Shown: positions 9,190 to 18,837 of the stretch, piece by piece | Position numbering within the stretch: the stretch's first letter is position 1 | How the letters are laid out: each line of letters starts with the position of its first letter | Origin: Phnomibacter ginsenosidimutans | GTDB taxonomy: Bacteria > Bacteroidota > Bacteroidia > Chitinophagales > Chitinophagaceae | Direction of reading: 5' to 3' | Assembly (NCBI RefSeq): GCF_009740285.1 | Contig: NZ_CP046566.1 | Span: 2,104,501-2,168,500 of the forward strand | Length of the DNA: 64,000 nt | Notes under the pieces: generated by a model | What the model was told of the DNA's origin: nothing | The model's input: only the letters and a program-made list of their open reading frames with translations | Databases searched by the model: none | Position numbers and translations under genes: made by a program

Positions 9190-10202
9190 CCGTCAATCAA
9201 CTGGCTTCCCTCCTGCTCATTGGCCAACAGGCGTTTGCATTCGTCGAGCAGTTGTTGCTTATCAATAGCCACCGTACCAACCGATTCACACACCAAACCG
9301 CCAGCCAGATTGGCCACAGCTGCCATGAGCGGCGCATTGCCCGTGCAGGCATATACTGCAGATGCCACCGCAATCACCGTATCGCCAGCGCCACTAACAT
9401 CCGCAATGTTTCGAATGTGTGCCGGCGTAATGCTGGCCTCGTTACCATCCTGCACAAATACACCACGTTCGCTGAGGGTGATGAGTGACACCTGGTGCTG
9501 TAATTCGGCTTTCAGTAATGCATGAACTTGCTGCATGCCTTCCAATGTAGGTGTTACATCCAGCAGGTTCAACGCTTCTTTGGCTTCTTTCAAATTGGGC
9601 TTGAAAATGCTGACGCCTTTGTAAGCAAAGAAGTTTTTCCGTTTGGGGTCAACGGTAGTGATGATGTTGTTTTGCTGGCAGTATTGCAGCAACGCAGCAA
9701 TCACTTCCTTCGTCAATACGCCTTTGTTGTAATCTTCAAAAATGACAACCTGCGGTTTGTCTTGCTCAAACTGCTCAATAGTTTTATCAATAAAACGCTG
9801 GGCTTTATCAGCAGGCAAATCATCGCTGACCTCGTAATCGAGGCGCAGCAAATGCTGGCTGCGGCTGATGATGCGGATTTTGTTGGTGGTAATACGGTCA
9901 TCACTTTTCCAAACACCTTCGGTATTGATGCCGCGGTCTTTCATCATGATTTCCAGCAGCAGCCCGTCTTCATCGGTACCGGTCACCGTATGCATCGACA
10001 CTTTTGCACCGAGACTTATCAGATTCAGTGCCACGTTGCCTGCACCGCCAATCCGGTATTCCTTGCCTTTTACCGCCACCACCGGCACCGGTGCTTCCGG
10101 CGAAATGCGGTCAGTGTGGCCAAACCAGTATGTATCAAGCATTACATCGCCCACCACTGCCACATGCAATTTTTCTATCGCTTCAAATACCTGATCGAAC
10201 AT
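9186..10202 (-). CDS. rfaE1: D-glycero-beta-D-manno-heptose-7-phosphate kinase (HldE kinase domain)
   Basis: A 338-residue PfkB-family sugar kinase matching the N-terminal domain of HldE; it phosphorylates heptose-7-phosphate at C1 on the path to ADP-heptose for the LPS inner core. Visible marks are GDVMLDTYW near residue 18, RISPEAPVPVV near 33, GGAGNVALNLISLGA near 53, KPNLKEA near 210 and the catalytic DVSGAGDTV near 270. The cytidylyltransferase half is absent, so in this organism the two activities are on separate proteins. It has its own promoter box at 10220-10227 and follows the terminator of the APC permease gene. Confidence 0.93.
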   Translation of the reverse strand: MFDQVFEAIEKLHVAVVGDVMLDTYWFGHTDRISPEAPVPVVAVKGKEYRIGGAGNVALNLISLGAKVSMHTVTGTDEDGLLLEIMMKDRGINTEGVWKSDDRITTNKIRIISRSQHLLRLDYEVSDDLPADKAQRFIDKTIEQFEQDKPQVVIFEDYNKGVLTKEVIAALLQYCQQNNIITTVDPKRKNFFAYKGVSIFKPNLKEAKEALNLLDVTPTLEGMQQVHALLKAELQHQVSLITLSERGVFVQDGNEASITPAHIRNIADVSGAGDTVIAVASAVYACTGNAPLMAAVANLAGGLVCESVGTVAIDKQQLLDECKRLLANEQEGSQLIDG

Positions 10203-10219
10203 ATACCTGATTTGTAGCG

Positions 10220-10227
10220 CAAAAGTA
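10220..10227 (-). promoter_or_regulatory. Bacteroidota -7 promoter box for rfaE1
   Basis: On the minus strand this reads TACTTTTG, an exact TAnnTTTG match, 17 bases upstream of the rfaE1 start at 10202. The same octamer precedes ychF, DUF983 and sucD. No clean TTG -33 element at 19-21 bases spacing is visible. Confidence 0.55.
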
Positions 10228-10240
10228 GGGAACCCAACAA

Positions 10241-10273
10241 CAAGGCCTGTTACAGCATTTGCAACAGGCCTTG
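10241..10273 (-). terminator. Hairpin terminator after APC permease gene
   Basis: Perfect 11-bp inverted repeat (CAAGGCCTGTT at 10241-10251, complement 10263-10273) with an 11-base loop, beginning four bases after the permease stop on the minus strand. It is followed there by a T/G-rich tract. Confidence 0.75.
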
Positions 10274-10276
10274 AAT

Positions 10277-11728
10277 TTATGCTTCTTCAGCAGTGTCAAT
10301 AGGTTTGAAACTCTTTCGGGCCCAGTAATACAAAGGAATGCCGATGGCCACAATCACAAATCCTGGACGGGTGTAGCCGGGCTTATAGATGAGCAGCAGG
10401 GCACAAAAAGCCAGTCCCATGATGATGTAAATGGCGGGCAACAAAGGGTAGCCGAACGCTTTGTAAGGCCGTGGTGTATCGGGTTGCTTTTTACGCAAAA
10501 TGAAAATGCCAACAATGGTGAGCACATAAAACAGCACCACTACAAAAGAAATCATATCCAGCAAATCGCCGTAACGGCCGCTGAGGCAAAGCACCGAAGC
10601 CAGAGCACATTGTGCCCACAGTGCCCATTGTGGTACTGCATTTTTATTGAGCTGTCCGGCTTGCTTGAAAAACAAACCGTCTTTGGCCATGGTATAATAC
10701 ACCCTAGCCCCTGCCATAATCAATCCGTTGTTGCAGCCAAAAGTGCTGATCATAATAAGGATGGCGACGAGGTAAGTGCCAAATGAAGGAAAGATGCGAT
10801 TGGCGGCAGCTACGGCTACCCGGTCATCGGCTGCAAAAGCCAGCTCATTCAAAGGCAGCACATACAAATACATCAGGTTGGCACTTACGTATATCACGGT
10901 TACGATTAGGGTGCCCAAAAACAAACTCAACCCGATATTGCGTTTCGGGTTTTTCATTTCCCCTGCAATAAACGTGACGTTGTTCCAGCTATCACTACTA
11001 AAGATGGAACCCACCATGGCTGTAGCAATGGCGCCCATCAACGCACCACCAGAAATGCCTACCCAGGAAGTCGGCATCAACTTGCCAAGCTCATCTTTCT
11101 GACCCAAATCTTGCATGGGGGTAAAACCTGTTTCCCAGTTGGCGGCCCAAAAGTTTTCTTTGGCCAGCACAAAGCCCAACACTACCAACCCAAACAAAGC
11201 CAACAGTTTGGCGGTGGTAAAAATGGTTTGTATAAACTTCCCCTCTTTTACACCACGGGAGTTGACATAAGTAAGCAATACAATAATGGCAATGGCCACC
11301 AGCTGACCGCTGTACACTTTTACAATTCCGGCGTCAAACAAAAAATAGTTGTTGCCCAACTCCGGAACGAGATAGGCCAAAAACTTAGAAAAAGCCACGC
11401 CCACTGCTGCGATGGTGGCCGTTTGTATGACGGCAAAAAAGCTCCAGCCATACAAGAAACCCATGAGTGGATTGTAGGCTTCTTTCAGATATACATACTG
11501 CCCGCCAGCCTTGGGAAACATGCCGCTCAATTCGCCATAACTCAATGCGGCGGTTAAGGTCATAAAACCCGTAATGAGCCATACGGCAATGAGCCAACCG
11601 GCGCTGCCCACGTTGCGGGTAATGTCGGCACTTACTATAAATATACCGGAGCCGATCATGGAGCCCACCACTATCAGGGTGCCGTCCATCAGGCCCAGCG
11701 ATTGTTTCAAATGTGTTTGTTCTGCCAT
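10277..11728 (-). CDS. APC-family amino acid permease
   Basis: A 483-residue cytoplasmic-membrane transporter of the amino acid-polyamine-organocation superfamily with about 12 predicted helices. TM1 holds the substrate-binding GSMIGSGIF motif near residue 24, and SYGELSGMFPKAGGQYVYL near 68 is typical of L-type / serine-threonine exchanger relatives. The ATG at 11728 (MAEQTHLKQSLGL) is chosen over the longer start at 11752. It is a single-gene unit: terminator at 10241-10273, and a divergent 188-base region shared with the S9 peptidase gene. A near-match promoter box (TATATTGG on the minus strand) lies just upstream. The exact substrate cannot be read from sequence. Confidence 0.9.
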   Translation of the reverse strand: MAEQTHLKQSLGLMDGTLIVVGSMIGSGIFIVSADITRNVGSAGWLIAVWLITGFMTLTAALSYGELSGMFPKAGGQYVYLKEAYNPLMGFLYGWSFFAVIQTATIAAVGVAFSKFLAYLVPELGNNYFLFDAGIVKVYSGQLVAIAIIVLLTYVNSRGVKEGKFIQTIFTTAKLLALFGLVVLGFVLAKENFWAANWETGFTPMQDLGQKDELGKLMPTSWVGISGGALMGAIATAMVGSIFSSDSWNNVTFIAGEMKNPKRNIGLSLFLGTLIVTVIYVSANLMYLYVLPLNELAFAADDRVAVAAANRIFPSFGTYLVAILIMISTFGCNNGLIMAGARVYYTMAKDGLFFKQAGQLNKNAVPQWALWAQCALASVLCLSGRYGDLLDMISFVVVLFYVLTIVGIFILRKKQPDTPRPYKAFGYPLLPAIYIIMGLAFCALLLIYKPGYTRPGFVIVAIGIPLYYWARKSFKPIDTAEEA

Positions 11729-11916
11729 GTGTAGTTTGGATAAAGGAGCCAATATAGGTAAAATGCGTGTTGCGTAATCTTCGGTTTACACATTGTTTGT
11801 TCTTCCTGATATTCCACTTAAAATTGTAAAAAACCTGTGTACAACATTGTGGCAAGGCATCAATGGCCACTGTGCAGTACAACGTCTAACAAGGTTCAAT
11901 TACCAATCATAACTCA

Positions 11917-14397
11917 ATGCGTATGCGGAAATCGTTTGTGTGGCTGTGTTGTTTCATAGCCCTTTCAGTTTCGGTGCAGGCCCAGCAAAAAGGCAACTAT
12001 GCACTGGCCGCCCGTTTCTCTCCCAAAAAAATGGAGAAAATGTTGTTCTCTACTTCGGTAGATCCTCACTGGCTCAAGTCGGGTGACAAGTTTTGGTACA
12101 TGTACCAAACCACTGCCGGCAAAGTGTGGTACCTGGTAGATGCAGCAAAGGGTACCAAAACCAAACTGTTCGACAATGATAAGATGGCGGCAGATATCAC
12201 CCGCATTGTGAAAGATCCTTTTGATGGCCAGCACCTGCCCATCGACCGTATCAAATTTGTAAAAAATGAAACGGCTTTTCAGTTTGAAGTAAAGAGTACT
12301 GAAGAAGTAGAAAAGAAAGACACGGCAGCCAAAAAAGGGGCCGAGCCAACAAAAGAAAAAAAGACCTACTACTTCGAATACACATTGGCTACAGGTCAGC
12401 TCACAGAGTTGAAAGATTTTGAAAAACCAAAAGACCGTGCTCAGTGGGCTTCTATCAGTCCCGATAAAAGCATCGTGTTGTTTTCAAAACTCAACAACCT
12501 GTACTGGATGGACAGTGTGAACTACAATAAAGCGCTGAAAAATGAAGACGACAGCACGATTGTAGAATACCAACTGACAAAAGATGGCGAAGAGAATTTT
12601 TCATACGGTGGTGGCCGCAATGAAACCAATGTTGAAAAAGAAAAGAACGCCAAAAAACGCAAAAGTGTATTTGTGTATTGGTCGCCCGACTCGAAACGCT
12701 TTGCCCTTATGCGTAGCGACGAACGCAAAGTGAAAGACCTGTGGGTCATCAACAGTGTAGCAGAACCACGCCCAACGTTGGAAACCTACAAATACCAAAT
12801 GCCGGGTGAAAAAGAAGCCCCTGAACGTTACCTCTACATTTTTGATGCCAGCAGCAAAACCAGCAAAATAGTAAACACGGCTGCATTCAAAAATCAGGAG
12901 ATTGGCATGTGGAGTGCACCCATGGCAGAAAGCAGCCGCGACGATGATTTTCGCAGTAATATCTGGCATGGTACCAATACGCATTTTTACATGAGCCGCA
13001 CCAGCCGCGACCTGCACAAGATTGACATTTGCAAAGTGGATGCAACCACCGGCGCCGTAACCACATTGATTGAGGAACGCCTGAATACGTATGTAGAAAT
13101 TCGCCGTCCTGCCCTCATCAACGGAGGTAAAGAGATTGTACACTGGAGCGAAAGAGACGGCTGGGGTCATTTCTATTTGTATGATGACAAAGGCACCATG
13201 ATACGCCAAATCACCAGCGGTCCCTGGCATACAGAAGACATTGAAGGCATTGACGAAGTGGGTCGTGTGATGTATTTCACAGCCAATGCCCGTGAAGCCA
13301 ATGAAGATCCTTACTACAACCACTTGTATCGCATCAACCTCGATGGCAGCAATCTGAAATTGCTGAACCCCGGCGACTTCGACCATCAGGTAAGTGGCAA
13401 CGACAACAAGCGTTTCTTTGTCAACAACTTTTCCCGTGTCAATACCATTCCCGTTTCTACCCTGCTCGACAATACCGGCCGTGTGGTGATGCAACTGGAA
13501 CAGGCCGACTTCAGTTCTTTGTTTGCTGCAGGTTACAAATTTCCTGAGCCTTTCAAAGTAAAAGCCGATGATGGCATCACCGATTTGTATGGCGTGATGT
13601 ACAAGCCTTTCGATTTTGATTCCACCAAGAGATATCCGCTGATTGAATACGTGTATCCAGGTCCGCAAACTGAAGCTGTGAACAAAGCATTTGGCCGTGG
13701 CCTCGACCGTACCGACCGTTTGGCACAATTTGGTTTTGTAGTGGTAACCATTGGCAACCGTGGCGGCCATCCCAACCGCAGCAAGTGGTACCACAACTTT
13801 GGCTATGGTAATCTTCGCGACTATGGTTTGGCCGACAAAAAAGCGGCAGCAGAGCAACTCGCAGACCGTTATTCATTCATCGACATCAATCGTGTAGGCA
13901 TTCACGGCCACAGCGGTGGTGGTTTTATGAGTACCGCTGCCATGCTGGTGTACCCTGATTTCTTTAAGGTAGCAGTAAGCAGTGCCGGCAACCACGAAAA
14001 CAATATCTACAACCGCTGGTGGAGTGAAAAACACCATGGGGTGAAAGAAGTGATTTCTGCCAAAGGCGATACCAGCTTTGTGTACAGCATTGAAAAGAAT
14101 CCGGAGCTGGCCAAAAACCTGAAAGGTCATTTGATGCTGAGCCATGGCGATATTGACAACAACGTGCATCCGGGCAACTCTATCCGCATGGCCAATGCAC
14201 TCATCAAAGCCAACAAGCGTTTTGAATTTGTGTTGCTGCCTGGCCAACGCCACGGTTATGGAGATATGACTGAATATTTCTTCTGGAAAATGGGCGACTA
14301 TTTCTGTGCTCATTTACTGGGTGATACCAACCCACCAGTTGATATCATTGAAATGACAAAAGAGCAAGAACAAAGCGGCAATAAGCGTCGCAACTAA
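11917..14397 (+). CDS. Secreted S9 prolyl oligopeptidase / dipeptidyl peptidase IV-like
   Basis: An 826-residue serine peptidase with a signal peptide (1-22, ending VQAQ), an N-terminal beta-propeller of the DPP IV type (about 40-530) and a C-terminal alpha/beta-hydrolase domain. The catalytic triad is visible: Ser666 in GHSGGGF, Asp747 in SHGDIDNNVHPG and His779 in GQRHGYG. Such periplasmic or surface enzymes trim dipeptides or tripeptides, often after proline, from peptides taken up as food. A lysine/glutamate-rich insertion lies at about 125-150 and another at about 225-245. The gene is alone between the permease and the peroxiredoxin-like gene; a link to amino acid import by the divergent permease is plausible but inferred. 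Confidence 0.93.
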   Translation: MRMRKSFVWLCCFIALSVSVQAQQKGNYALAARFSPKKMEKMLFSTSVDPHWLKSGDKFWYMYQTTAGKVWYLVDAAKGTKTKLFDNDKMAADITRIVKDPFDGQHLPIDRIKFVKNETAFQFEVKSTEEVEKKDTAAKKGAEPTKEKKTYYFEYTLATGQLTELKDFEKPKDRAQWASISPDKSIVLFSKLNNLYWMDSVNYNKALKNEDDSTIVEYQLTKDGEENFSYGGGRNETNVEKEKNAKKRKSVFVYWSPDSKRFALMRSDERKVKDLWVINSVAEPRPTLETYKYQMPGEKEAPERYLYIFDASSKTSKIVNTAAFKNQEIGMWSAPMAESSRDDDFRSNIWHGTNTHFYMSRTSRDLHKIDICKVDATTGAVTTLIEERLNTYVEIRRPALINGGKEIVHWSERDGWGHFYLYDDKGTMIRQITSGPWHTEDIEGIDEVGRVMYFTANAREANEDPYYNHLYRINLDGSNLKLLNPGDFDHQVSGNDNKRFFVNNFSRVNTIPVSTLLDNTGRVVMQLEQADFSSLFAAGYKFPEPFKVKADDGITDLYGVMYKPFDFDSTKRYPLIEYVYPGPQTEAVNKAFGRGLDRTDRLAQFGFVVVTIGNRGGHPNRSKWYHNFGYGNLRDYGLADKKAAAEQLADRYSFIDINRVGIHGHSGGGFMSTAAMLVYPDFFKVAVSSAGNHENNIYNRWWSEKHHGVKEVISAKGDTSFVYSIEKNPELAKNLKGHLMLSHGDIDNNVHPGNSIRMANALIKANKRFEFVLLPGQRHGYGDMTEYFFWKMGDYFCAHLLGDTNPPVDIIEMTKEQEQSGNKRRN

Positions 14398-14482
14398 ACA
14401 AGAAAGGTAAAACAGGCCTGCCTCCAAATTCCCATTACCCGAAGTAGTAAATGGTTTAACTTTAAATCACGAACCTTAGGAT

Positions 14483-15070
14483 ATGAAAAGCGGAATCGTT
14501 TGGGTGGTAGGCCTGTTGTTTTGGGCAAATGCAGTGTTGGCACAAGCCGATCCTGCAGCATTAGCAGTAGGCAGCAAGGCACCGTCCTTTTCTGCAAAAG
14601 ACCAACATGGTCGCACCGTATCGCTGGAGCAATTGCAAGCAAAAGGCCCTGTGATTGTTATCTTTTACCGAGGCTATTGGTGCCCGTTTTGCAACCGGCA
14701 GCTCAAACAACTACAAGACTCATTGCCACTGCTGAAAAAACGCAATGCGCAGGTAGTGGCCATCAGTCCGGAGTCGGCTATTTATGTCAACAATACCATT
14801 GACAAAACCGAAGCCAGTTTTCCCATTTTGTCGGATGTAGATAACAGTATTATGCAGCGGTACAAAGTGCTGTATGATGTAGATGCCAACACCGTCAGCC
14901 GGTTGAAGGCCATTGGCGTAGACCTGAATGCTGTGAATGCTTCCAATGATGCGGTACTGCCCGTGCCTGCCGTGTATATCATCAACCAAAAAGGCATTAT
15001 TACCTACGCTTTTTTTGACAGCAACTACCGCAACAGGCCCAGTGTAAAAACACTCTTGGAAAAACTGTAA
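14483..15070 (+). CDS. Exported peroxiredoxin-like (AhpC/TSA) protein
   Basis: A 195-residue thioredoxin-fold protein with a signal peptide (1-20, ending VLAQ). It carries VGSKAPSFSAKDQHGRTVSL near residue 27 and the redox motif FYRGYWCPFCNRQL near residue 60. A CPFC pair after YRG-W is typical of the peroxiredoxin-like AhpC/TSA subfamily rather than of TlpA thiol reductases. It probably reduces peroxides or thiols in the periplasm. The radical SAM gene begins about 100 bases downstream on the same strand, so an operon is possible. Whether a peptidylarginine or other partner regenerates it is not visible. Confidence 0.85.
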   Translation: MKSGIVWVVGLLFWANAVLAQADPAALAVGSKAPSFSAKDQHGRTVSLEQLQAKGPVIVIFYRGYWCPFCNRQLKQLQDSLPLLKKRNAQVVAISPESAIYVNNTIDKTEASFPILSDVDNSIMQRYKVLYDVDANTVSRLKAIGVDLNAVNASNDAVLPVPAVYIINQKGIITYAFFDSNYRNRPSVKTLLEKL

Positions 15071-15170
15071 ACAGCATTTCCTTTTTTCGGCAGCACAAAA
15101 TACAATTGGGTTGCGCATTCCTACCGATATTTGGCCGGGTCTGTCATTGGCCGACCGTCACGCACCAATT

Positions 15171-16379
15171 ATGTATCAACTAGGCGATTATCTGCGCAGA
15201 GGCAGCAAGTTTGTCAACAATCAGTTTTTTCCATCCCACAAAAAACTGAGCACACTCATGATATATGCTACCGATGTGTGCGACAGCGCCTGCAAGCATT
15301 GCCTTATCTGGGCCAAGCGTCCGGTAAACTACCTGAGTAAAGAAAAAATATTTGAAGTGATGCAGAGCAAATGCATCACCAAACATACCTCCGTTGGTTT
15401 GGAAGGCGGCGAGTTTATGCTGCATCCCGATGCCATGGAGATTATGCAATGGTTTCATCAGCATCATCCCAATTTCGATTTGCTGAGCAACTGCCTCAAA
15501 CCCGATGGTGTGATTGAAGCCGTGAAAAAACATCCACCACGCAGATTGTTTATTTCGTTGGATGGCAATGAAGAAACCTACCTGCACATGCGGGGCAAAC
15601 CCGGCTACCAGAGTGTATTGAAAGTAATTGAAGCCGTACACAAGCAACTGCCCGTGTCGGTAATGTTTACACTCAGTCCGTACAACAACTTCGACGACAT
15701 GCAACACGTAGCCGAAGTGTGTAAGCATTATGGCATCGACATGCGGGTGGGTATTTACAACGACATCGCCTTTTTTGACACCGTAGACAAAGCCCATGAT
15801 TTAGAGCCCGGACAAGTAAAGAACCAACAGCCGTTGGATTTTAGAACGGTGCAACAACTAAAGAGTGAAGGCAAGGTTGAAACCATTAAAAAAGTAAAAG
15901 CGGCCGAACGCAGTGGTGATATTCAAACACCCAAGCATGATACCAGCCGCAGCTTTCAAAACTTTGTGCCCAACATTCCTGAAATCATCAAAGAGTTTTC
16001 GGAGAATTATGATTTCATGGTGCTGTACAATGAATGGCGCCAAAACAATGTGAAGCTGAAATGCTACAGCATATTAGACAGCCTCGTGATTTTGCCGAAT
16101 GGCGAAGTGCCCATTTGCCAGAACCTCGACCTGATGTTAGGTAATGTGCATGAACAAAGTCTGGATGCCATTTTCAACGGCCCTACAGCTATTGCGCAGC
16201 AAAAGCATTTTGTACACAACTGCAATCAGTGCTGGCTCAATTTTCATCGGAAATACGATGTGATTTTGTACCGCTCATTCGAAAAATACTTTGGTCGAAA
16301 CATTACCCAAAAACTATTTGGCTACTACCAGTGGTGTGCTGAAGCCGAAAAAAGCTACGCCGATCTGATAAAGCCTTAG
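15171..16379 (+). CDS. Radical SAM / SPASM-like protein
   Basis: A 402-residue radical S-adenosylmethionine enzyme. The CDSACKHC motif at 37-44 is the CxxxCxxC ligand set of the 4Fe-4S cluster, and GLEGGEFMLHP near residue 78 matches the GGE SAM-contact motif. A C-terminal group of cysteines (CYSILDSLVILPNGEVPIC, then CNQC) resembles a SPASM/Twitch-type auxiliary cluster region. ATG 15171 (MYQLGDYLRRG) is preferred to TTG 15111. The reaction is unknown. Its neighbours are an exported peroxiredoxin-like protein upstream and a GT-C membrane glycosyltransferase 26 bases downstream, so a role in modifying a surface glycan or lipid is an inference from context only. Confidence 0.85.
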   Translation: MYQLGDYLRRGSKFVNNQFFPSHKKLSTLMIYATDVCDSACKHCLIWAKRPVNYLSKEKIFEVMQSKCITKHTSVGLEGGEFMLHPDAMEIMQWFHQHHPNFDLLSNCLKPDGVIEAVKKHPPRRLFISLDGNEETYLHMRGKPGYQSVLKVIEAVHKQLPVSVMFTLSPYNNFDDMQHVAEVCKHYGIDMRVGIYNDIAFFDTVDKAHDLEPGQVKNQQPLDFRTVQQLKSEGKVETIKKVKAAERSGDIQTPKHDTSRSFQNFVPNIPEIIKEFSENYDFMVLYNEWRQNNVKLKCYSILDSLVILPNGEVPICQNLDLMLGNVHEQSLDAIFNGPTAIAQQKHFVHNCNQCWLNFHRKYDVILYRSFEKYFGRNITQKLFGYYQWCAEAEKSYADLIKP

Positions 16380-16405
16380 TAGCATTGCAACACTAAGTTT
16401 TTGCC

Positions 16406-17869
16406 ATGCAACGCTGGGATCAATTACCTGCCAAAAAAACATTGCTGTTGCTCTGGGCCCTTGTGGGACTGGTAGTAGTGGCATTGTACGCCCCTTTTGG
16501 TTTGTATTATCTCAACGATGATTTCATACACATACCATTGAGTGAGCAGGCCGTGTTTGGTCAGCGGCATTCTATAAGGGTCATGAACGATTTTAGTTTG
16601 TACCTCGATAGTTTACTCTATGGCAAAAATGCTGTCGGTTACCACTTTACCAATTTGCTGTTGCATCTCGCCAATACTGTTTTGCTGTTTTTTACCAGCA
16701 AAAAAATACTGGGGCTGATGAAGCTACCCAACAGCTCTTTAGTAGCACATGCCACCTGTTTCTTTTTTATCCTCTACCCTTTTCACAGCGAGTCTGTTTT
16801 TTGGTTAATCGGTCGTACCGGCGCCTTATCTACTTTATGGATGCAACTGGCGTTGCTGGCACAAATGCGAAGATCGTTTTGGTGGCAAATGCTGGGCTGC
16901 TTGTTGTACTTAGCCGGATTATTTACCTACGAGTCGGTTTTAGTATATTCTGTGTTGCTGGGCGCAATTTGGTTGTATAGAAAACAACAGAAAGCAAATG
17001 ATGCCAGCCATTGGCTCCAGCAAATGCTGATGGCTGCTGCTGCCACCATAGCCTACATACTTATTCGTGTAGTAATGCTTGGTGGCGTTACTGACCATTA
17101 CGAATCGGGCAGCTTGCTTACTGGCCAACTCAGTACCCTGTTCAGTAATTACGCGGCGTTGCTGTTACGCCTCTTTGTTCCTCCATTTGTGAGCAATACC
17201 TGGCTGCTGATTACTGCCGTCATCATACTCTTGCCGATATTGATACTCGTAGTTTATCATCGGAAACAATGGGCCGGAAACCTTTGGAAATTTTTCTTGC
17301 TGAAACTGGTGCTGCTGGCCAGCTTGCTGCCTTACATTTCGTTGGGTATTGACACACATGGTGTAGAATCTGAGCGATACCTGTATTTGCCGTCATTGTT
17401 GTTGGCTTTACTGGCAGCACAAGTTTTGCGCTGGTGCAACATGCAGCAGCGTTGGTTACTCAGTGGCATTTATGCAGTATTTGCTTTTGCATTCCTGCTG
17501 CAGAGTTCATTGAGTTTCCGCAGGGCAAGTGCAGTAGCCGAAACTGTAGTCGCCACTACCAATACATTTGTGCAACCACAACACCGGTTCATTTATTACT
17601 TCAATATGCCGGGCGAACACAAGGGTGTTGTTTTGTTGAGAACAGGTTTGCCCGAAGCCGTAGCATGGCTGGTGCCCGCAGCTGCTGGCAAAACCGTCTA
17701 TTCCATTGCACCGGATATGAAACCGTTTTTACAAATACCCAAATTGGAAAAAACTACGCTGGTTTCTAAGGCGCAGTTTGTACAATTGCTGCAAGTGCCC
17801 GATAGTGTTCAGCTTAAGCAAAGTCTGCTCATCGCTTATCAAAACGGCCGCTTGCTGGTGGCTCAGTGA
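16406..17869 (+). CDS. GT-C fold membrane glycosyltransferase (TMTC/PMT-like)
   Basis: A 487-residue polytopic membrane protein with roughly 11 hydrophobic segments. After TM1 comes YYLNDDF, matching the acidic D-D/E loop of GT-C enzymes that bind the polyprenyl-phosphate sugar. YHFTNLLLHLANTVL and HSESVFWLIGRTGALSTLW resemble the conserved TM loops of TMTC-type O-mannosyltransferases. The C-terminal about 100 residues are soluble and probably periplasmic. It likely moves a sugar from a lipid carrier to a protein or glycan outside the cytoplasmic membrane; donor and acceptor are unknown. It is the last gene of the 14.5-17.9 kb plus-strand run and overlaps the convergent SDR gene by seven bases. 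Confidence 0.78.
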   Translation: MQRWDQLPAKKTLLLLWALVGLVVVALYAPFGLYYLNDDFIHIPLSEQAVFGQRHSIRVMNDFSLYLDSLLYGKNAVGYHFTNLLLHLANTVLLFFTSKKILGLMKLPNSSLVAHATCFFFILYPFHSESVFWLIGRTGALSTLWMQLALLAQMRRSFWWQMLGCLLYLAGLFTYESVLVYSVLLGAIWLYRKQQKANDASHWLQQMLMAAAATIAYILIRVVMLGGVTDHYESGSLLTGQLSTLFSNYAALLLRLFVPPFVSNTWLLITAVIILLPILILVVYHRKQWAGNLWKFFLLKLVLLASLLPYISLGIDTHGVESERYLYLPSLLLALLAAQVLRWCNMQQRWLLSGIYAVFAFAFLLQSSLSFRRASAVAETVVATTNTFVQPQHRFIYYFNMPGEHKGVVLLRTGLPEAVAWLVPAAAGKTVYSIAPDMKPFLQIPKLEKTTLVSKAQFVQLLQVPDSVQLKQSLLIAYQNGRLLVAQ

Positions 17870-18822
17870 TGCTTCATTTGACGAAGTCCTTCTTCAAAAG
17901 AAATAATGTCGGCATAGCCCAACTCACAGGCAATCTTTTGCGTATTCAATGTGCAACTCCGTGAAAAACTCACCGCAGCCATGCGGGTTATTGGTGGTGC
18001 CTTTTTTATGCCGAAGCATTTCCAAACTGGTTCAATGCAATCAGCCATCAGGCGGGCCATCCATCCGGGAATGGATGTATCGGGTAAACGCAATTGCTGT
18101 GTGGCCAGTTGTTGCTGCCAAAAATCGTAAAGAGTGTGAGGTTGTTTGTCAGCTACATGATACACTTGTCCGGCAGCGGCTGGATGCTGTGCGGCCAATT
18201 CGATGGCGGCAGCCAAATTCAATACATGCGTTACACTGGTTTGAACCCGGCCCTTGTTCAACCATAAAAACCGACCAGTCTCGGCAGCTTGCTGCATGCT
18301 TTTATACAATGGGTTTTGCGTATTACCCCAAATCATACGTGGCCGTAAAATGACGATTTCTATTTGGCTATGATACGATTGAAGCAAGACCTCGGCTTCT
18401 CGTTTACTTTTTGCATAGGCGTAAGATGCGTTACCCAAAGGCGTTTCCTCAGTGGCATTACAAATATCAGCATCATTCAGCAGCACCATATCGGTACTGA
18501 TGTGTAGGAAACGCTGGGCCCCAATAGCCATGGCTTTTTCTATGGCGGCTTTCGTTCCCTGTACATTTACTTTTTCATATTCGGCGTAAGGCGCCCATTT
18601 GCCCAAGAGTGCCGCACAATGCAGCACAACGTCTACATGTGGAATCGTTGTTTCAGCCAAGGTTTCCAAAGTGCCCAACACGGGCTGAATACCTGTAGCC
18701 TGTAAACGTTTCGCCTGAGTATCGTTACGGCAAAGTCCTATCACAGTATGGCCTTGCTGCAGCAAATATTGAGCTGTAGCAAAACCTGTAAAACCGGCAG
18801 CACCTGTAATGAAAAACTGCAT
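17863..18822 (-). CDS. NAD(P)-dependent epimerase/dehydratase (extended SDR)
   Basis: A 319-residue Rossmann-fold protein. It starts with the dinucleotide motif TGAAGFTG at 6-13; LHCAALLGKW near residue 67 and YAYAKSKREAE near residue 147 supply the YxxxK catalytic pair, with STDMV in front as the Ser position. The pattern is closest to 3-beta-hydroxysteroid dehydrogenase / nucleoside-diphosphate-sugar epimerase relatives. Substrate unknown. It follows rfbD by 15 bases on the minus strand, so the pair is probably cotranscribed from the promoter at 19705-19712 and belongs to nucleotide-sugar metabolism by context. Confidence 0.83.
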   Translation of the reverse strand: MQFFITGAAGFTGFATAQYLLQQGHTVIGLCRNDTQAKRLQATGIQPVLGTLETLAETTIPHVDVVLHCAALLGKWAPYAEYEKVNVQGTKAAIEKAMAIGAQRFLHISTDMVLLNDADICNATEETPLGNASYAYAKSKREAEVLLQSYHSQIEIVILRPRMIWGNTQNPLYKSMQQAAETGRFLWLNKGRVQTSVTHVLNLAAAIELAAQHPAAAGQVYHVADKQPHTLYDFWQQQLATQQLRLPDTSIPGWMARLMADCIEPVWKCFGIKKAPPITRMAAVSFSRSCTLNTQKIACELGYADIISFEEGLRQMKHH

Positions 18823-18837
18823 GCGATGAAAATACGA

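Noticed and set aside
12601-13857. 418-codon minus-strand frame inside the S9 peptidase gene
   Set aside because: Antisense to the peptidase propeller, which has a continuous frame and full catalytic triad; no coherent protein features.
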